Shown: positions 35,499 to 44,338 of the stretch, piece by piece
How positions within the stretch are numbered: position 1 is the first letter of the stretch
How the letters are laid out: every line of letters starts with the position of its first letter
Source: Paraburkholderia piptadeniae
GTDB taxonomy: Bacteria > Pseudomonadota > Gammaproteobacteria > Burkholderiales > Burkholderiaceae
Direction of reading: 5' to 3'
Length of the DNA: 64,000 nt
NCBI RefSeq assembly: GCF_900007165.1
Contig: NZ_CYGY02000032.1
Span: 62,001-126,000, forward strand
The notes under the pieces: generated by a model
Database searches by the model: none
What the model was told of the DNA's origin: nothing
The model's input: only the letters and a program-made list of their open reading frames with translations
Program-made: the position numbers and the translations under genes

Positions 35499-36692
35499 AT
35501 GGAAGGCTTTATTACCGACTGGCTGAATCTCGCGATTCGCTGGTTTCACGTGATCGCCGCAATTGCCTGGATCGGCGAGTCGTTCTATTTCGTCGCACTC
35601 GATAACAGCCTGAAGCCGCCTGTGGACCCGAACCAGCGCCGGCGCGGCGTGTTCGGCGAACTGTGGCACGTGCACGGCGGCGGCTTCTACAACATGCAGA
35701 AGTACACTGTCGCGCCGCCCGAGATGCCCGATGACCTGCACTGGTCGAAGTGGCCGTCGTACACGACGTGGCTTTCCGGTTTCGGTCTCTTCACGGTGCT
35801 GTACCTGTTCGCGCCGAACACGTACCTGATCGACAAGAACGTGCTCGACATGGGCCCCGTCGTCGCGATCTTCTCGGCCCTCGGCTTCCTCGCGGCAGGC
35901 TGGATCGTGTATGACTCGCTGTGCCGCATCCTCGGCAACAAGGACAAGCTGCTTGGCATCTGCGTCGGCATTTACGTGTTGATCGCGGCCTTCCTCGCCT
36001 GTCATATCTTCGCGGGCCGCGCAGCGTATCTGATCATGGGCGCGATGCTCGCGACGATCATGTCGGCGAACGTGTTCTTCGTGATCATTCCCGGCCAGCG
36101 CAAGATGGTCGACGCGATGCTCAAGGGCGACACGCCGAACCCGATCTACGGCAAGCGCGGCAAGCAGCGCTCCGTGCACAACACGTACTTCACGCTGCCC
36201 GTCGTGTTCGCGATGCTGTCGAACCACTATGCGATGACGTACACGCATCCGTACAACTGGGCGGTGCTCGTCGTGATCATGCTGGCGGGCGCGCTGATCC
36301 GACAGTTCTTCGTGATGCGTCACCGCGGTCAGGTGCTGTGGTATCTGCCCCTCGCCGGCGTCGCGCTGATGTTCGGCGCGCTGTTCTGGACGATGCCGAA
36401 GCCAGTCGTGCCCGTCGCGGAAGCCGCAAATGCGCCCGTCGTGAAGATGGCCGATATCGTGCCCGTGCTGCAGCAACGCTGCGTGGCGTGCCACTCCGCG
36501 CATCCGACGCTGATGGGCAGCGCCCCCGCCGGCGTGCTGCTCGATACGCCCGACGAGATTTCGATGAACGCGCAGCGCATCTATCAACAGGCCGTGACGC
36601 TTAAGGCAATGCCGCTTGGCAACGTCACGCACATGACCGATGGCGAACGGCAAAAAATCGCCGCATGGTTCCAGGGCGGTGCAGTGAAATAA
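35499..36692 (+). CDS. puuD: Urate hydroxylase PuuD (membrane urate oxidase with cytochrome c domain)
   Basis: 397 residues. About eight membrane helices form the DUF989 urate-oxidase part, from AIRWFHVIAAIAWIGESFYF with its likely haem-binding His, through WHVHGGGFY. The C-terminal domain (about 310-397) is a cytochrome c with CVACH at 328-332 and a distal Met in AMPLGNVTHM. It oxidises urate to 5-hydroxyisourate and passes electrons to the respiratory chain instead of making H2O2 as uricase does. GGAGG precedes the ATG. A terminator follows. Confidence 0.95.
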   Translation: MEGFITDWLNLAIRWFHVIAAIAWIGESFYFVALDNSLKPPVDPNQRRRGVFGELWHVHGGGFYNMQKYTVAPPEMPDDLHWSKWPSYTTWLSGFGLFTVLYLFAPNTYLIDKNVLDMGPVVAIFSALGFLAAGWIVYDSLCRILGNKDKLLGICVGIYVLIAAFLACHIFAGRAAYLIMGAMLATIMSANVFFVIIPGQRKMVDAMLKGDTPNPIYGKRGKQRSVHNTYFTLPVVFAMLSNHYAMTYTHPYNWAVLVVIMLAGALIRQFFVMRHRGQVLWYLPLAGVALMFGALFWTMPKPVVPVAEAANAPVVKMADIVPVLQQRCVACHSAHPTLMGSAPAGVLLDTPDEISMNAQRIYQQAVTLKAMPLGNVTHMTDGERQKIAAWFQGGAVK

Positions 36693-36739
36693 CAGACGAG
36701 GTGTCGATGACGGGCGCAAGCCCGTTTCTTCGAGGTTGG

Positions 36740-36775
36740 CGGGCTGTTCGCGCAAGCGGCAGCCCGTTTTTTTTT
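36740..36775 (+). terminator. Terminator of puuD
   Basis: CGGGCTG (36740-36746) pairs with CAGCCCG (36760-36766), then nine T. It lies 48 nt past the puuD stop. Confidence 0.8.
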
Positions 36776-37141
36776 GCGCCTGGCGACGGCACCGGGCTAC
36801 ACGTTTGCGTGCGAAGGAATAGATGCCGGTGCGTTCGTAGCCCGAGGCTACCGCATGCGCATTTAGCAGGTGTTTTGCAGGCTTGGATCTACAAGCTGGA
36901 TACTGCGGATTGTGTCCCTCGCGACTTCAACAATCGGCGAATCTCGTCGGGCAACAACCTGCTCGACGGCTTCGAGCTCAATCTGATCCGCGCAGAGTTT
37001 TCATCGCGCCCAAGCCATACGCAGCGCGACACATCGTCAGCCGCTGCATAGCCCGAAGAAGAGCATATCGTTAAAAGCTCATCAAGGTCGAAGGCAATCG
37101 ACGCGGCGGGTTTCTCTCCAATCCAAAACCTGCCTGCCAAC

Positions 37142-37179
37142 AAAAAGCCCATCGCGGACATTCATCCGCGATGGGCTTT
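37142..37179 (-). terminator. Terminator of the allantoin operon
   Basis: A 15-bp perfect stem (37144-37158 and 37165-37179) with a 6-nt loop. On the minus strand it ends in a T-run. It lies 54 nt past the allA stop. Confidence 0.85.
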
Positions 37180-37232
37180 GCCTTCATCATCGAAGCGCCG
37201 CGCGCGACGCGATGCGCTTCACGTCACCCCAT

Positions 37233-37745
37233 TCAAACCGCGACAGCGCTCAACGCCTCTTCAGTGAGCCACAGCGAAGCCTTGAGATCCTGCTCGTTGA
37301 GATTGAGCCCTTCGCCACCGCGATCGACGACGATGAAATCGCTCACTTCGCCCAATGCGATCAGCGGATGGTGCCACGCGCCTTTCGCGTAGTTCACGCC
37401 CTGCCAGCCGCTCGTGACGAACGCGCGAACCTTCGACTCGTCGAGTGCGCCGGCCGGCGCGACTACGACCAGATACGGCTTGTCGTTCAACGGAATGAAC
37501 GCCTGGCTGCCGAGCGGATGCCGTTCGAGCATCTTCACTTCGAACGGCAGTTCGCGCGGCTGCCCGCGAAACAGATTGACGAGCGTGCGGCCGTCCTGAT
37601 CGGCGACATCGACTTTCGCGAGATCGTGATAACGGATCGTCGTGCCGAGATTGATCGGGATCTGCTTCGCGCCTTCCAGTTCGATCACGTCGCCGAACGG
37701 CGCGAACGCTTCGCGTGTCAGCGGTTCGATGGCGAGTGTCTTCAT
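37233..37745 (-). CDS. allA: Ureidoglycolate lyase
   Basis: 170 residues, a cupin-like enzyme that splits ureidoglycolate into glyoxylate and urea. Family marks are LTREAFAPFGDVIELEG near the start, LVNLFRGQPRELPFEVKMLE, RHPLGSQAFIPL and GVNYAKGAWHHPLIAL. The ATG at 37745 overlaps the alc stop by ATGA; a GTG six codons upstream (37763) is less likely. It is last in its group and makes the final step of the route. Confidence 0.95.
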   Translation of the reverse strand: MKTLAIEPLTREAFAPFGDVIELEGAKQIPINLGTTIRYHDLAKVDVADQDGRTLVNLFRGQPRELPFEVKMLERHPLGSQAFIPLNDKPYLVVVAPAGALDESKVRAFVTSGWQGVNYAKGAWHHPLIALGEVSDFIVVDRGGEGLNLNEQDLKASLWLTEEALSAVAV

Positions 37746-38755
37746 GATGCGAGCGTGCCCCACAGACGCAGACGCGACACGCCGCCGTCCGGAATGATGT
37801 TGAAGCGGACATGCGTGACAGGGCCGAGCGCCGCGATCTCGCTTTCGAAGAAATGCCGCTTGTCCATCTGCAGCTTCTGTTCGCCGAGCAGCACCGGCCA
37901 GAACATCGCCTGCGTGATCAGCGAACTATCGGTGCCGCCCGTCACGTATGCGGCCTGCAACGAGCAGCGATCGGGAAAGTTGCCCTTGAAGTGCGCTGTA
38001 TCCACTTCGATCTTCTTGATGACGCCGGGCTGCGCGAGCGCGACGATCGCCCAGTCGTTGCCCGGCTCGCGGCGTCGGCGCGTTTCCCAGCCGTCGCCCA
38101 TGTTCACGCCGCGGCCCGGCATCAGGAGCGTCGACGCGGCGCCGAAGTGCTGGTTGTTCGCGGCAACCAGATACGCGCCGTTTTCCATCGCGGCCAGATC
38201 GACCAGATCGGTGCGGCTCGCGCCCGCCCAGTCGACTTGCGGCTGACCGTACACGCGCAGGCGCGCGATGCCGCCGTCCGGATAGATATTCACGCGCAGG
38301 TGCGTATACGCGTTCGTGTCGCCCACGTCGACGTAGTGATGGCTATTGCCTTGCAGCGTCGTCGACGGAACGATCTCGGTCCATTGCGTCGACTGGTTCG
38401 GCGCGCCATCCGTCACGCGCGCAGCTTCCACCGACGCCGCCGGCGGGAAGTTGCCCGTGAAGTGGCTCGTATCGATATCGAGTCCCTTGATGACGCCCGG
38501 ACGCGCGAGCTTCACGATGCACCAGTCGTAGCCCGTCGTGCGCTTGCGGCGCGTCTCCCAGCCGTCCATCCACTTGCCGTGCTCGTCGTACTTGCCGGGG
38601 ATGAAGACGGCGGCCTCCGGATTCAGCATGCGCTCCTTCGGCGCGAAGAAATCGTCGCTGGATTCGAGCGCTTGTGCGCCAAGACGCGGGTCCGCGAGGT
38701 TCACGAAACGGCGGGTGAATTCGGGTGCGTTGGGGTCGAGAATCGGGAGTGCCAT
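37742..38755 (-). CDS. alc: Allantoicase
   Basis: 337 residues, hydrolysing allantoate to ureidoglycolate and urea. It is built from two allantoicase repeats, each with the same core: GWETRRKRTTGYDWCIVKLA in the first half and GWETRRRREPGNDWAIVALA in the second, an internal duplication normal for the family. AAGGAAGAC precedes the ATG. Its stop overlaps the allA start. The uraD gene lies 96 nt upstream. Confidence 0.96.
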   Translation of the reverse strand: MALPILDPNAPEFTRRFVNLADPRLGAQALESSDDFFAPKERMLNPEAAVFIPGKYDEHGKWMDGWETRRKRTTGYDWCIVKLARPGVIKGLDIDTSHFTGNFPPAASVEAARVTDGAPNQSTQWTEIVPSTTLQGNSHHYVDVGDTNAYTHLRVNIYPDGGIARLRVYGQPQVDWAGASRTDLVDLAAMENGAYLVAANNQHFGAASTLLMPGRGVNMGDGWETRRRREPGNDWAIVALAQPGVIKKIEVDTAHFKGNFPDRCSLQAAYVTGGTDSSLITQAMFWPVLLGEQKLQMDKRHFFESEIAALGPVTHVRFNIIPDGGVSRLRLWGTLAS

Positions 38756-38851
38756 CTTTGTCTTCCTTGCTGTCGGGATGTTGCTTTGTGTAAGTACATC
38801 GAGCGCGCGATGTGTCGCGACGCAATGCCGATCATGCTGCGAGCGCGACGT

Positions 38852-39373
38852 TCACGCGCTGATCAGATCGTCGAGACGGAAACGCGCGATGCGATAGATC
38901 TGGTCGAGGCTCGCGCGCAGCTCGTCGGCGCGGCTGTTGCTCACACGCGATTCGAAGTTCGCGATGATCCCGTGCCGGTCATAGCCGCGCACGGCGAGAA
39001 TGAACGGAAAGCCGAATTTCTCACGATACGCCGCGTTCAGCCGCAGCAGCTTGTCGAACTCTTCCCGCGTGCATTGATCAAGACCGGCGCCGCTCTGCTC
39101 GCGCGTCGATTCGGCCGTCAGCTCGCCGCGCACGGCCGCCTTGCCCGCGAGTTCCGGGTGAGCGTTGATCAGCGCGAGCTGCTTCGCTTCGCCCGCTGTT
39201 TCGACGGCGTTCGACATCGTCTTGTGCAGCGTGTCGACGCTCGCAAAGGGACGCTGCGCGGACGCCACTTCTGCGACCCACGGCGAGTGCTCGAAGATGC
39301 CCGACAGCGCCGCGACGAACGCGTCGGTCGAGATCCTGTTCAATTGATCGAGTGTGTATTGCATCGCCTTCAT
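38852..39373 (-). CDS. uraD: OHCU decarboxylase
   Basis: 173 residues, converting 2-oxo-4-hydroxy-4-carboxy-5-ureidoimidazoline to S-allantoin. The catalytic His is in ALINAHPELAGKA, followed by the conserved EFDKLLRLNAAYREKFGFPF and ANFESRVSNSRADE. The start at 39373 overlaps the puuE stop by ATGA; the longer open frame to 39535 is antisense coding noise. Confidence 0.95.
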   Translation of the reverse strand: MKAMQYTLDQLNRISTDAFVAALSGIFEHSPWVAEVASAQRPFASVDTLHKTMSNAVETAGEAKQLALINAHPELAGKAAVRGELTAESTREQSGAGLDQCTREEFDKLLRLNAAYREKFGFPFILAVRGYDRHGIIANFESRVSNSRADELRASLDQIYRIARFRLDDLISA

Positions 39374-40323
39374 GCCGCAGCCCCGCGGTTGTCCTGTGGT
39401 TGATAAGGGTGATGCTCGCGCCAGTGACGCGCGATATCGACGCGCCGCGAGACCCAGACGCGCTCGTGCTTTTCGATGTGGTCGAGAAAGCGCTGCAGCG
39501 CGCGAAAGCGCCCGGGACGGCCGAGCAGACGGCAATGCATGCCGATCGACATCATCTTCGGCGCTTCGTCGCCCTCTTCGTACAGCACGTCGAATGCGTC
39601 GCGCAGATACGTGAAGAAATGGTCCGCCGTGTTGAAGCCTTGCTGTGTCGCGAAGCGCATGTCGTTGGTGTCGAGCGTGTACGGCACGATCAGGTGTGGC
39701 ACTTTCGCGCCACCCGTCACCTCGACGTCCATCCAGAACGGCAGGTCGTCGCCGTAGTAGTCGGAGTCATACAGAAAGCCGCCGTATTCGGCCACGAGGC
39801 GGTGCGTATTGGGGCTGTCGCGGCCCGTGTACCAGCCGAGCGGCCGCTCGCCCGTCACGCGCTCGATCGCTTCCATGCCGAGGCGCATATGCTCGGCTTC
39901 GCGTTCGGGCGACATGTCCTGATAGTGAATCCAGCGATAGCCGTGACACGCGATCTCATGACCCAGCTCGACAAACGCGCGCGCGACTTCCGGATGCCGT
40001 TCGATCGCCATGCCGACGCCGAACACCGTCAACGGCAGGCCGCGCTTCTCGAATTCGCGCAGGATGCGCCAGACGCCGGCACGCGAGCCGTATTCGTAGA
40101 TCGACTCCATGCTCATGTGACGCGACGGATACGCCGCCGCGCCGACGATCTCCGACAGAAACTGCTCCGAGCCCGGGTCGCCGTGCAGCACGCAGTTCTC
40201 GCCGCCCTCTTCGTAGTTGAGGACGAACTGCACCGCGACGCGCGCGCGTCCTGGCCAGTCAGCCTGCACGGGATAACGGCCGTAGCCGATCAGATCGCGT
40301 GGATAGTTCGAATCGAGTGACAT
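39370..40323 (-). CDS. puuE: Allantoinase PuuE (polysaccharide-deacetylase type)
   Basis: 317 residues, the metal-independent allantoinase that hydrolyses allantoin to allantoate. It has the NodB-like fold but lacks the usual His pair of metal-binding deacetylases. Family marks are YPRDLIGYGRYPVQADWP at the start, VLNYEEGGENCVLHGD, and GHEIACHGYRWIHYQ. The ATG at 40323 matches the family start; the frame is open to 40608 with no conserved residues. First of the coupled puuE-uraD pair. Confidence 0.95.
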   Translation of the reverse strand: MSLDSNYPRDLIGYGRYPVQADWPGRARVAVQFVLNYEEGGENCVLHGDPGSEQFLSEIVGAAAYPSRHMSMESIYEYGSRAGVWRILREFEKRGLPLTVFGVGMAIERHPEVARAFVELGHEIACHGYRWIHYQDMSPEREAEHMRLGMEAIERVTGERPLGWYTGRDSPNTHRLVAEYGGFLYDSDYYGDDLPFWMDVEVTGGAKVPHLIVPYTLDTNDMRFATQQGFNTADHFFTYLRDAFDVLYEEGDEAPKMMSIGMHCRLLGRPGRFRALQRFLDHIEKHERVWVSRRVDIARHWREHHPYQPQDNRGAAA

Positions 40324-40441
40324 GATGTGAGTGACGCAGCGGTTGACGTGAGCGATTGCAAGTCTGCGCCGGCGGACGTCGTGAAAGCGGGGAAACGCGC
40401 TACGGCAGGGCCGGCAGGGTTGAACCAGTGTAGCGAAAACA

Positions 40442-40465
40442 CCCGGGTGCGCCCATACACCCGGG
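40442..40465 (-). terminator. Possible terminator after the racemase gene
   Basis: CCCGGGTG (40442-40449) pairs with CACCCGGG (40458-40465) across 8 nt. On the minus strand TGTTTTC follows, a short T-run. It would separate the racemase from puuE. Confidence 0.5.
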
Positions 40466-40478
40466 CAGATAGTGCGTG

Positions 40479-41363
40479 TCAGACGGAATGTATGTGCGGC
40501 GCAATATCGGCGGCGGGGTCGGCGCGCAGCGCGCTCGCGTTGACGCGCAGCAGCGCGCCGTTCGTGCCAGTCACACCATTCACGCCGGGCGCGGCTTGTT
40601 GCCCGCATGGCGCGTCAGCGGACGCTTCGCCCATCGGACTGAAACGCGCGAATTCGCCGTCGTAGCGCTTCGCGAGCGGTCGCGCATAGTCGCCGCGCTT
40701 GGCCGTCGCGAGGCGCAACGCGACGAGCGCCTCGACCCATTTGACGGCGGCCGTCACGCCTTCGATCACGGGCGCGCCCAGCGCGTCTTCGATCTCCGCG
40801 CACAATTCAGCCATCCCCGCGCAGCCGAGCACGATCGCATCCGATCCATCCTCGTCCAGCGCCCGGCGGCATTCGTCGAGAATGATGCGCCGCGCCGCCG
40901 AGCCGGGCTGATCGAGCTCGAGCACGGCGACGTCGGTGGCGCGAACGTTGCGACAGAAGCGCTTCATGCCGTAACGCTCGGCCAGATGCCAGGCCATCCC
41001 GCAGGTGCGCGAGAGCGTCGTCACCACCGAGAAGCCCGGCGCCAGCACGCTCGCCGCATGCATCGCCGCTTCCGCGATGCCGATCACCGGGCCACGCGCC
41101 AGCTCGCGCGCCGCATAGAGGCCGGGATCGCCGAAACATGCAATCACGTAGCCGTCGAAGCCTTCACGCTCGCCCGCTTCGATTTCCGCCAGCAGCCCCG
41201 GCGTGGCGAGCGCTTCGTCGTAATAGCCTTCGATCGACGGCGGGCCCATCGTCGGACTCGTCGCCACCAGCTCCGTCCCCGGCGCCACGACGCTGCGCGC
41301 ACAACGGCCCATGGCCTCCGTCATCCGTTGCGTCGTGTTCGGGTTGATCAGTTTGATACGCAT
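40479..41363 (-). CDS. Asp/Glu/hydantoin racemase family protein (probable allantoin racemase)
   Basis: 294 residues. The two catalytic cysteines are present in YVIACFGDPGLYAARE and AIVLGCAGMAEL, with the family start IKLINPNTTQRMTEAM. Hydantoin and allantoin racemases belong here; the gene context favours racemising R-allantoin to the S form used by allantoinase. Family members are usually about 240-250 residues. This one has a Gly/Ala-rich tail of about 50 residues after residue 245. AGGAG 8 nt before the ATG at 41363 sets the start. The permease gene lies 44 nt upstream. Confidence 0.88.
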   Translation of the reverse strand: MRIKLINPNTTQRMTEAMGRCARSVVAPGTELVATSPTMGPPSIEGYYDEALATPGLLAEIEAGEREGFDGYVIACFGDPGLYAARELARGPVIGIAEAAMHAASVLAPGFSVVTTLSRTCGMAWHLAERYGMKRFCRNVRATDVAVLELDQPGSAARRIILDECRRALDEDGSDAIVLGCAGMAELCAEIEDALGAPVIEGVTAAVKWVEALVALRLATAKRGDYARPLAKRYDGEFARFSPMGEASADAPCGQQAAPGVNGVTGTNGALLRVNASALRADPAADIAPHIHSV

Positions 41364-41407
41364 GTCAAGAACTCCTGTTGCACCCTTTGATGAACTGTCA
41401 TGCGCGT

Positions 41408-42904
41408 TCATGCACTGCGTTGCAGCTTACGGGCGAGCACACTGTAAAAGACCGCACCGAGTCCCGCGCCGATGAACCACGAGAAGTTCGCCAATCCGTC
41501 CAGCGACGGCACCATCACGCAGATCACCGCGATCAGTGCAGCCGGCAGCAGCGCGGCCACTGCACGATAGTTCACGCCCTTGTGATACCAGTACGAACCC
41601 TTCTCCGACACCGTGTACAGATCGTCGAGCACGATCTTCTGGCGCTTCACGAGGAAGAAGTCGACGATCAGGATGCCGTACAACGGTCCGATGAAGCTGC
41701 CGAGCACGTCGAGCGTGTAGTGGATCACAGCCGGGTTGTTGAACAGGTTCCACGGCGTGATGAAGATCGACGCGACGGCAGCGAGCATGCCGCCTGCGCG
41801 CCAGCTGATGAGTTTCGGTGCGACGTTCGAGAAGTCGAATGCAGGCGACACGAAGTTGGCGACGATGTTGATGCCGATGGTCGCGATGGTGAACGTCAGT
41901 GCACCGAGAATCACAGCCGTCGGATAGTCGATGCGGCCCACCGTTTCGACGGGATCGGTGATGAGCTCGCCGAACACGGGCAGCGTCGCGGCCGTCGTGA
42001 TGACCGTCACCAGCGAGAACGCGAGGAAGTTGACGGGCAGGCCCCAGAAATTGCCGCGCTTCACGCTGCGAAAGCTCTTGCCGTAGCGCGAGAAGTCGCC
42101 GAAGTTCAACATCGGGCCCGAGAAGTACGACACCACCAGCGACACCGCCGTGATCATCACCGGGATCACTTCCGCACCGTGATACTTCACGCCGCCCAGA
42201 TTGATGCCGATGTTCTGCCAGCCCGCACGCCACACCATGTAGCCGGCCAGGATGAACATCACGACATACACGGCCGGACCCGCGAAGTCGATGAACTTCT
42301 TGATCGTCTCCATGCCGTTCCAGAACACGAATGCCTGAAGCACCCACAGCAACATGAAGCCGGCCCAGCCGATCGTCGACAGGCCCATGAAGCCGTGATG
42401 ATGCACGTCCGCGTACGGCACGAGCTGCGGGAAGAACTTGAGCACGACGATGACGAGCGCGCTCGATGCAAGATACGTCTGGATGCCATACCACGCGACG
42501 GCGATAAGGCCGCGGATCACGGCCGGAACGTTCGCACCCAGCACGCCGAACGTCGCGCGACACGCGACGGGATACGGCACGCCGTTCAGCTGGCTCGGCT
42601 TCGCGATCATGTTGCACAGCAGGTTCACGATCGTGATGCCGACGAGCAGCGCGATCAGCACCTGCCAGCTCGTGAGGCCCAGCGCGAACAGGCTGCCCGC
42701 GAACACATAGCCGCCGACGCTATGCACGTCCGACATCCAGAACGCGAAGATGTTATAGGCGCCCCACGTCTGGTGCTTCAACGGCGCGAGGTCTTCGTTG
42801 TACAAACGCTCGCTGTAGCCCGCAGGAAGCGCGTGACCGCTTTGCGCGCCGCTCTCGTAATCGGGGATTGCCGAACTATCCGGTGCTGCACTGAACTGAG
42901 CCAT
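41408..42904 (-). CDS. NCS1 family permease (probable allantoin/hydantoin uptake)
   Basis: 498 residues, an inner-membrane symporter with 12 predicted helices. NCS1 marks are LYNEDLAPLKHQTWGAYNIF at the start of TM1, WYGIQTYLASSAL in TM3, and NFGDFSRYGKS. It shares the operon with the racemase and lies beside the allantoin genes, so allantoin or a related hydantoin is the likely cargo; uracil or cytosine types are less likely here. AGGAGG lies before the ATG. Confidence 0.9.
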   Translation of the reverse strand: MAQFSAAPDSSAIPDYESGAQSGHALPAGYSERLYNEDLAPLKHQTWGAYNIFAFWMSDVHSVGGYVFAGSLFALGLTSWQVLIALLVGITIVNLLCNMIAKPSQLNGVPYPVACRATFGVLGANVPAVIRGLIAVAWYGIQTYLASSALVIVVLKFFPQLVPYADVHHHGFMGLSTIGWAGFMLLWVLQAFVFWNGMETIKKFIDFAGPAVYVVMFILAGYMVWRAGWQNIGINLGGVKYHGAEVIPVMITAVSLVVSYFSGPMLNFGDFSRYGKSFRSVKRGNFWGLPVNFLAFSLVTVITTAATLPVFGELITDPVETVGRIDYPTAVILGALTFTIATIGINIVANFVSPAFDFSNVAPKLISWRAGGMLAAVASIFITPWNLFNNPAVIHYTLDVLGSFIGPLYGILIVDFFLVKRQKIVLDDLYTVSEKGSYWYHKGVNYRAVAALLPAALIAVICVMVPSLDGLANFSWFIGAGLGAVFYSVLARKLQRSA

Positions 42905-43282
42905 GGATTCCTCCTAAGGTGGGAACGTCGACGGGGATCGACGAGCATTGCATCGTGTATGCCAGGCGCGCGACCGGCCCACCCTATGGGTCGTGCCGAT
43001 GCACGGCGCCTGCACGTTGCCGCGGGTGTCTCCGTACTTACGTACTTGTTTTGATGGCCCGGCAGGCTCTCCGCGAATGCCTGCAAGGCTTTGCCGCGTC
43101 GGCGTGGCTGCTTGATGAGCGGTCACGCCTTACGGTCTCTCGGTCTCGATACGCGCCGGGTGCGGCTCGTATCGGTTCATGTCCCGGACGGCCTGTCGGC
43201 CGACTTTTGATCAAACACAGTTCACTTCAGTGCAGCGCGCACCGCCTGCGAGCGCGGGCGGGCGTCATGCTTGCACTTTGAT
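42905..43282. other. 378-nt gap between the NCS1 permease and the GntR gene
   Basis: I see no gene. It should hold the permease-racemase promoter (minus strand). A 10-bp palindrome TTTGATCAAA lies at 43206-43215. No copy of the TTGTCAACAA core found upstream of the GntR gene is present here. Confidence 0.4.
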
Positions 43283-43999
43283 TCAGCCGGCGACTATCTT
43301 GGGCGCGCGCATGCCGAATACTTCATGCAGATCGGTTCCACCGCTTGCCGGCCGATCCAGCATCTTCAGCTCGACGCTCTGCAGATGGCGCGACATCAGC
43401 GCGCCCGCCGTCTTCGCGTCGCCCGCGTCGAGCGCCGCGAGAATCGCTTCGTGATCCTCGAACGAACAGGGGCTGCGGCCGAGCGATTCGTACAACGCAG
43501 AGATCAGCGTCGAACGCGCGACCAGTCCGTTCAGGCAATCGCACAACACGGTATTGCCCGTCAGCGATGCGAGCTCCGTATGAAACTCGCCCGACAGCCT
43601 GATCCACGCCGGAAAATCACGCGACTCGAACGCCCTGCGCTCGCGGGCGAGCATCCCGCCGATGCTCTTCAACCGCCGCGAGCCTTGACCCGCGCAAATC
43701 TTGTCGACGACGGCCAGTTCGATGATCCGGCGCATCTCGAACACTTCATGCACTTCCTGCAGCGACGGACTGGCGACAAATGCACCGCGGTTCGGCTCCA
43801 GATCGACGAGGCGGTCGGTGGCCAGCAGGGCCAGCGCCTGCCGGATCGGTCCGCGCTTGACGCCGAACACGTCGCACAACTGGGCTTCCGTCAATTTCGC
43901 GCCGGGCGCAAGCCGATGCTCGAGGATCGCGGCGCGAATGCGCTCGGCGATCGCTTCGGGTTTCGTGCTGCTCGCGGCTGCGTTGGGTGTCTCTGACAT
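43283..43999 (-). CDS. GntR family (FadR/FCD subfamily) transcriptional regulator
   Basis: 238 residues. The winged helix-turn-helix is at about 15-75 (KLTEAQLCDVFGVKRGPIRQ then ALALLATDRLVDLEPNRGAF). The helical FCD domain follows, with metal/ligand histidines in SGEFHTELASLTGN and EDHEAILAALDAGD. Its place at the upstream end of the permease-racemase-puuE-uraD-alc-allA series suggests control of that set. Its own promoter carries three operator-like sites, so self-control is likely. The ATG lies only about 18 nt from the predicted transcript start and has no good Shine-Dalgarno. Confidence 0.9.
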   Translation of the reverse strand: MSETPNAAASSTKPEAIAERIRAAILEHRLAPGAKLTEAQLCDVFGVKRGPIRQALALLATDRLVDLEPNRGAFVASPSLQEVHEVFEMRRIIELAVVDKICAGQGSRRLKSIGGMLARERRAFESRDFPAWIRLSGEFHTELASLTGNTVLCDCLNGLVARSTLISALYESLGRSPCSFEDHEAILAALDAGDAKTAGALMSRHLQSVELKMLDRPASGGTDLHEVFGMRAPKIVAG

Positions 44000-44023
44000 G
44001 ATGAGCGTGCTGTTATGGGGTCC

Positions 44024-44051
44024 ATCTTAGGACGGACATAAAAATTGTCAA
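44024..44051 (-). promoter_or_regulatory. Predicted promoter of the GntR gene
   Basis: On the minus strand TTGACA (44051-44046) and TAAGAT (44029-44024) are spaced 16 nt. The -35 box lies inside the palindrome at 44041-44058, so a bound dimer would block RNA polymerase. Confidence 0.6.
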
Positions 44052-44079
44052 CAATTTTGGCCGCCAATTTTCGACAATT
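44041..44079. promoter_or_regulatory. GntR operator pair upstream of its own gene
   Basis: Site 1 is the perfect 18-bp palindrome AAAATTGTCAACAATTTT (44041-44058). Site 2, AATTTTCGACAATT (44066-44079), matches its 14-bp core with two changes, 23 bp away centre to centre, about two helical turns. TTGT-N2-ACAA dyads are usual for FadR-type GntR proteins. Confidence 0.6.
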
Positions 44080-44187
44080 TCAGTTTGGACTGACGTGCCC
44101 AAAACTATCCGAAATGGTCTCTGACGGCCCGCCTGTGCGGCTGAGCGACCAACCGCGTCGGTCAAAGCCTTCCTCCTCTGACGAACA

Positions 44188-44201
44188 TTTTGTCAACAAA
44201 A
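44188..44201. promoter_or_regulatory. Third GntR operator-like palindrome
   Basis: TTTTGTCAACAAAA, a perfect 14-bp palindrome with the same TTGTCAACAA core as site 1, 145 bp further upstream. It could support a repression loop. The rest of 44000-44338 shows no gene. Confidence 0.5.
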
Positions 44202-44338
44202 CGTGCGATTGCGGCGGGCGAATACGAATTGGCGGGTGCCGAATCGCTCAGACCGTTAGTTGCGATTGATCGTCAAAACAAAGGCGAGTCGCCTCGCCTC
44301 CGACGCAATGCGACGCGTTGCGCCGCCTCTTACGTCCG

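Larger units (their letters stand above)
36693..37232. other. 540-nt convergent region between puuD and allA
   Basis: Holds the two terminators listed separately. Between them (about 36780-37140) I see no gene I can defend. Short minus-strand frames at about 37050-36863 read like protein in two different frames and might be a relic. Confidence 0.4.

Noticed and set aside
36863..37060. Minus-strand segments that read like protein (one frame with GLGAMKTL, another with ADQIELEAVEQVVARR)
   Set aside because: The two readable pieces lie in different frames, each under 50 codons, with no recognised family and no ribosome site. A degraded gene is possible but cannot be supported.
36889..37161. A 90-codon minus frame starting MSAMGFLLAG
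   Set aside because: Its start lies inside the allA terminator hairpin and the rest has no family features.
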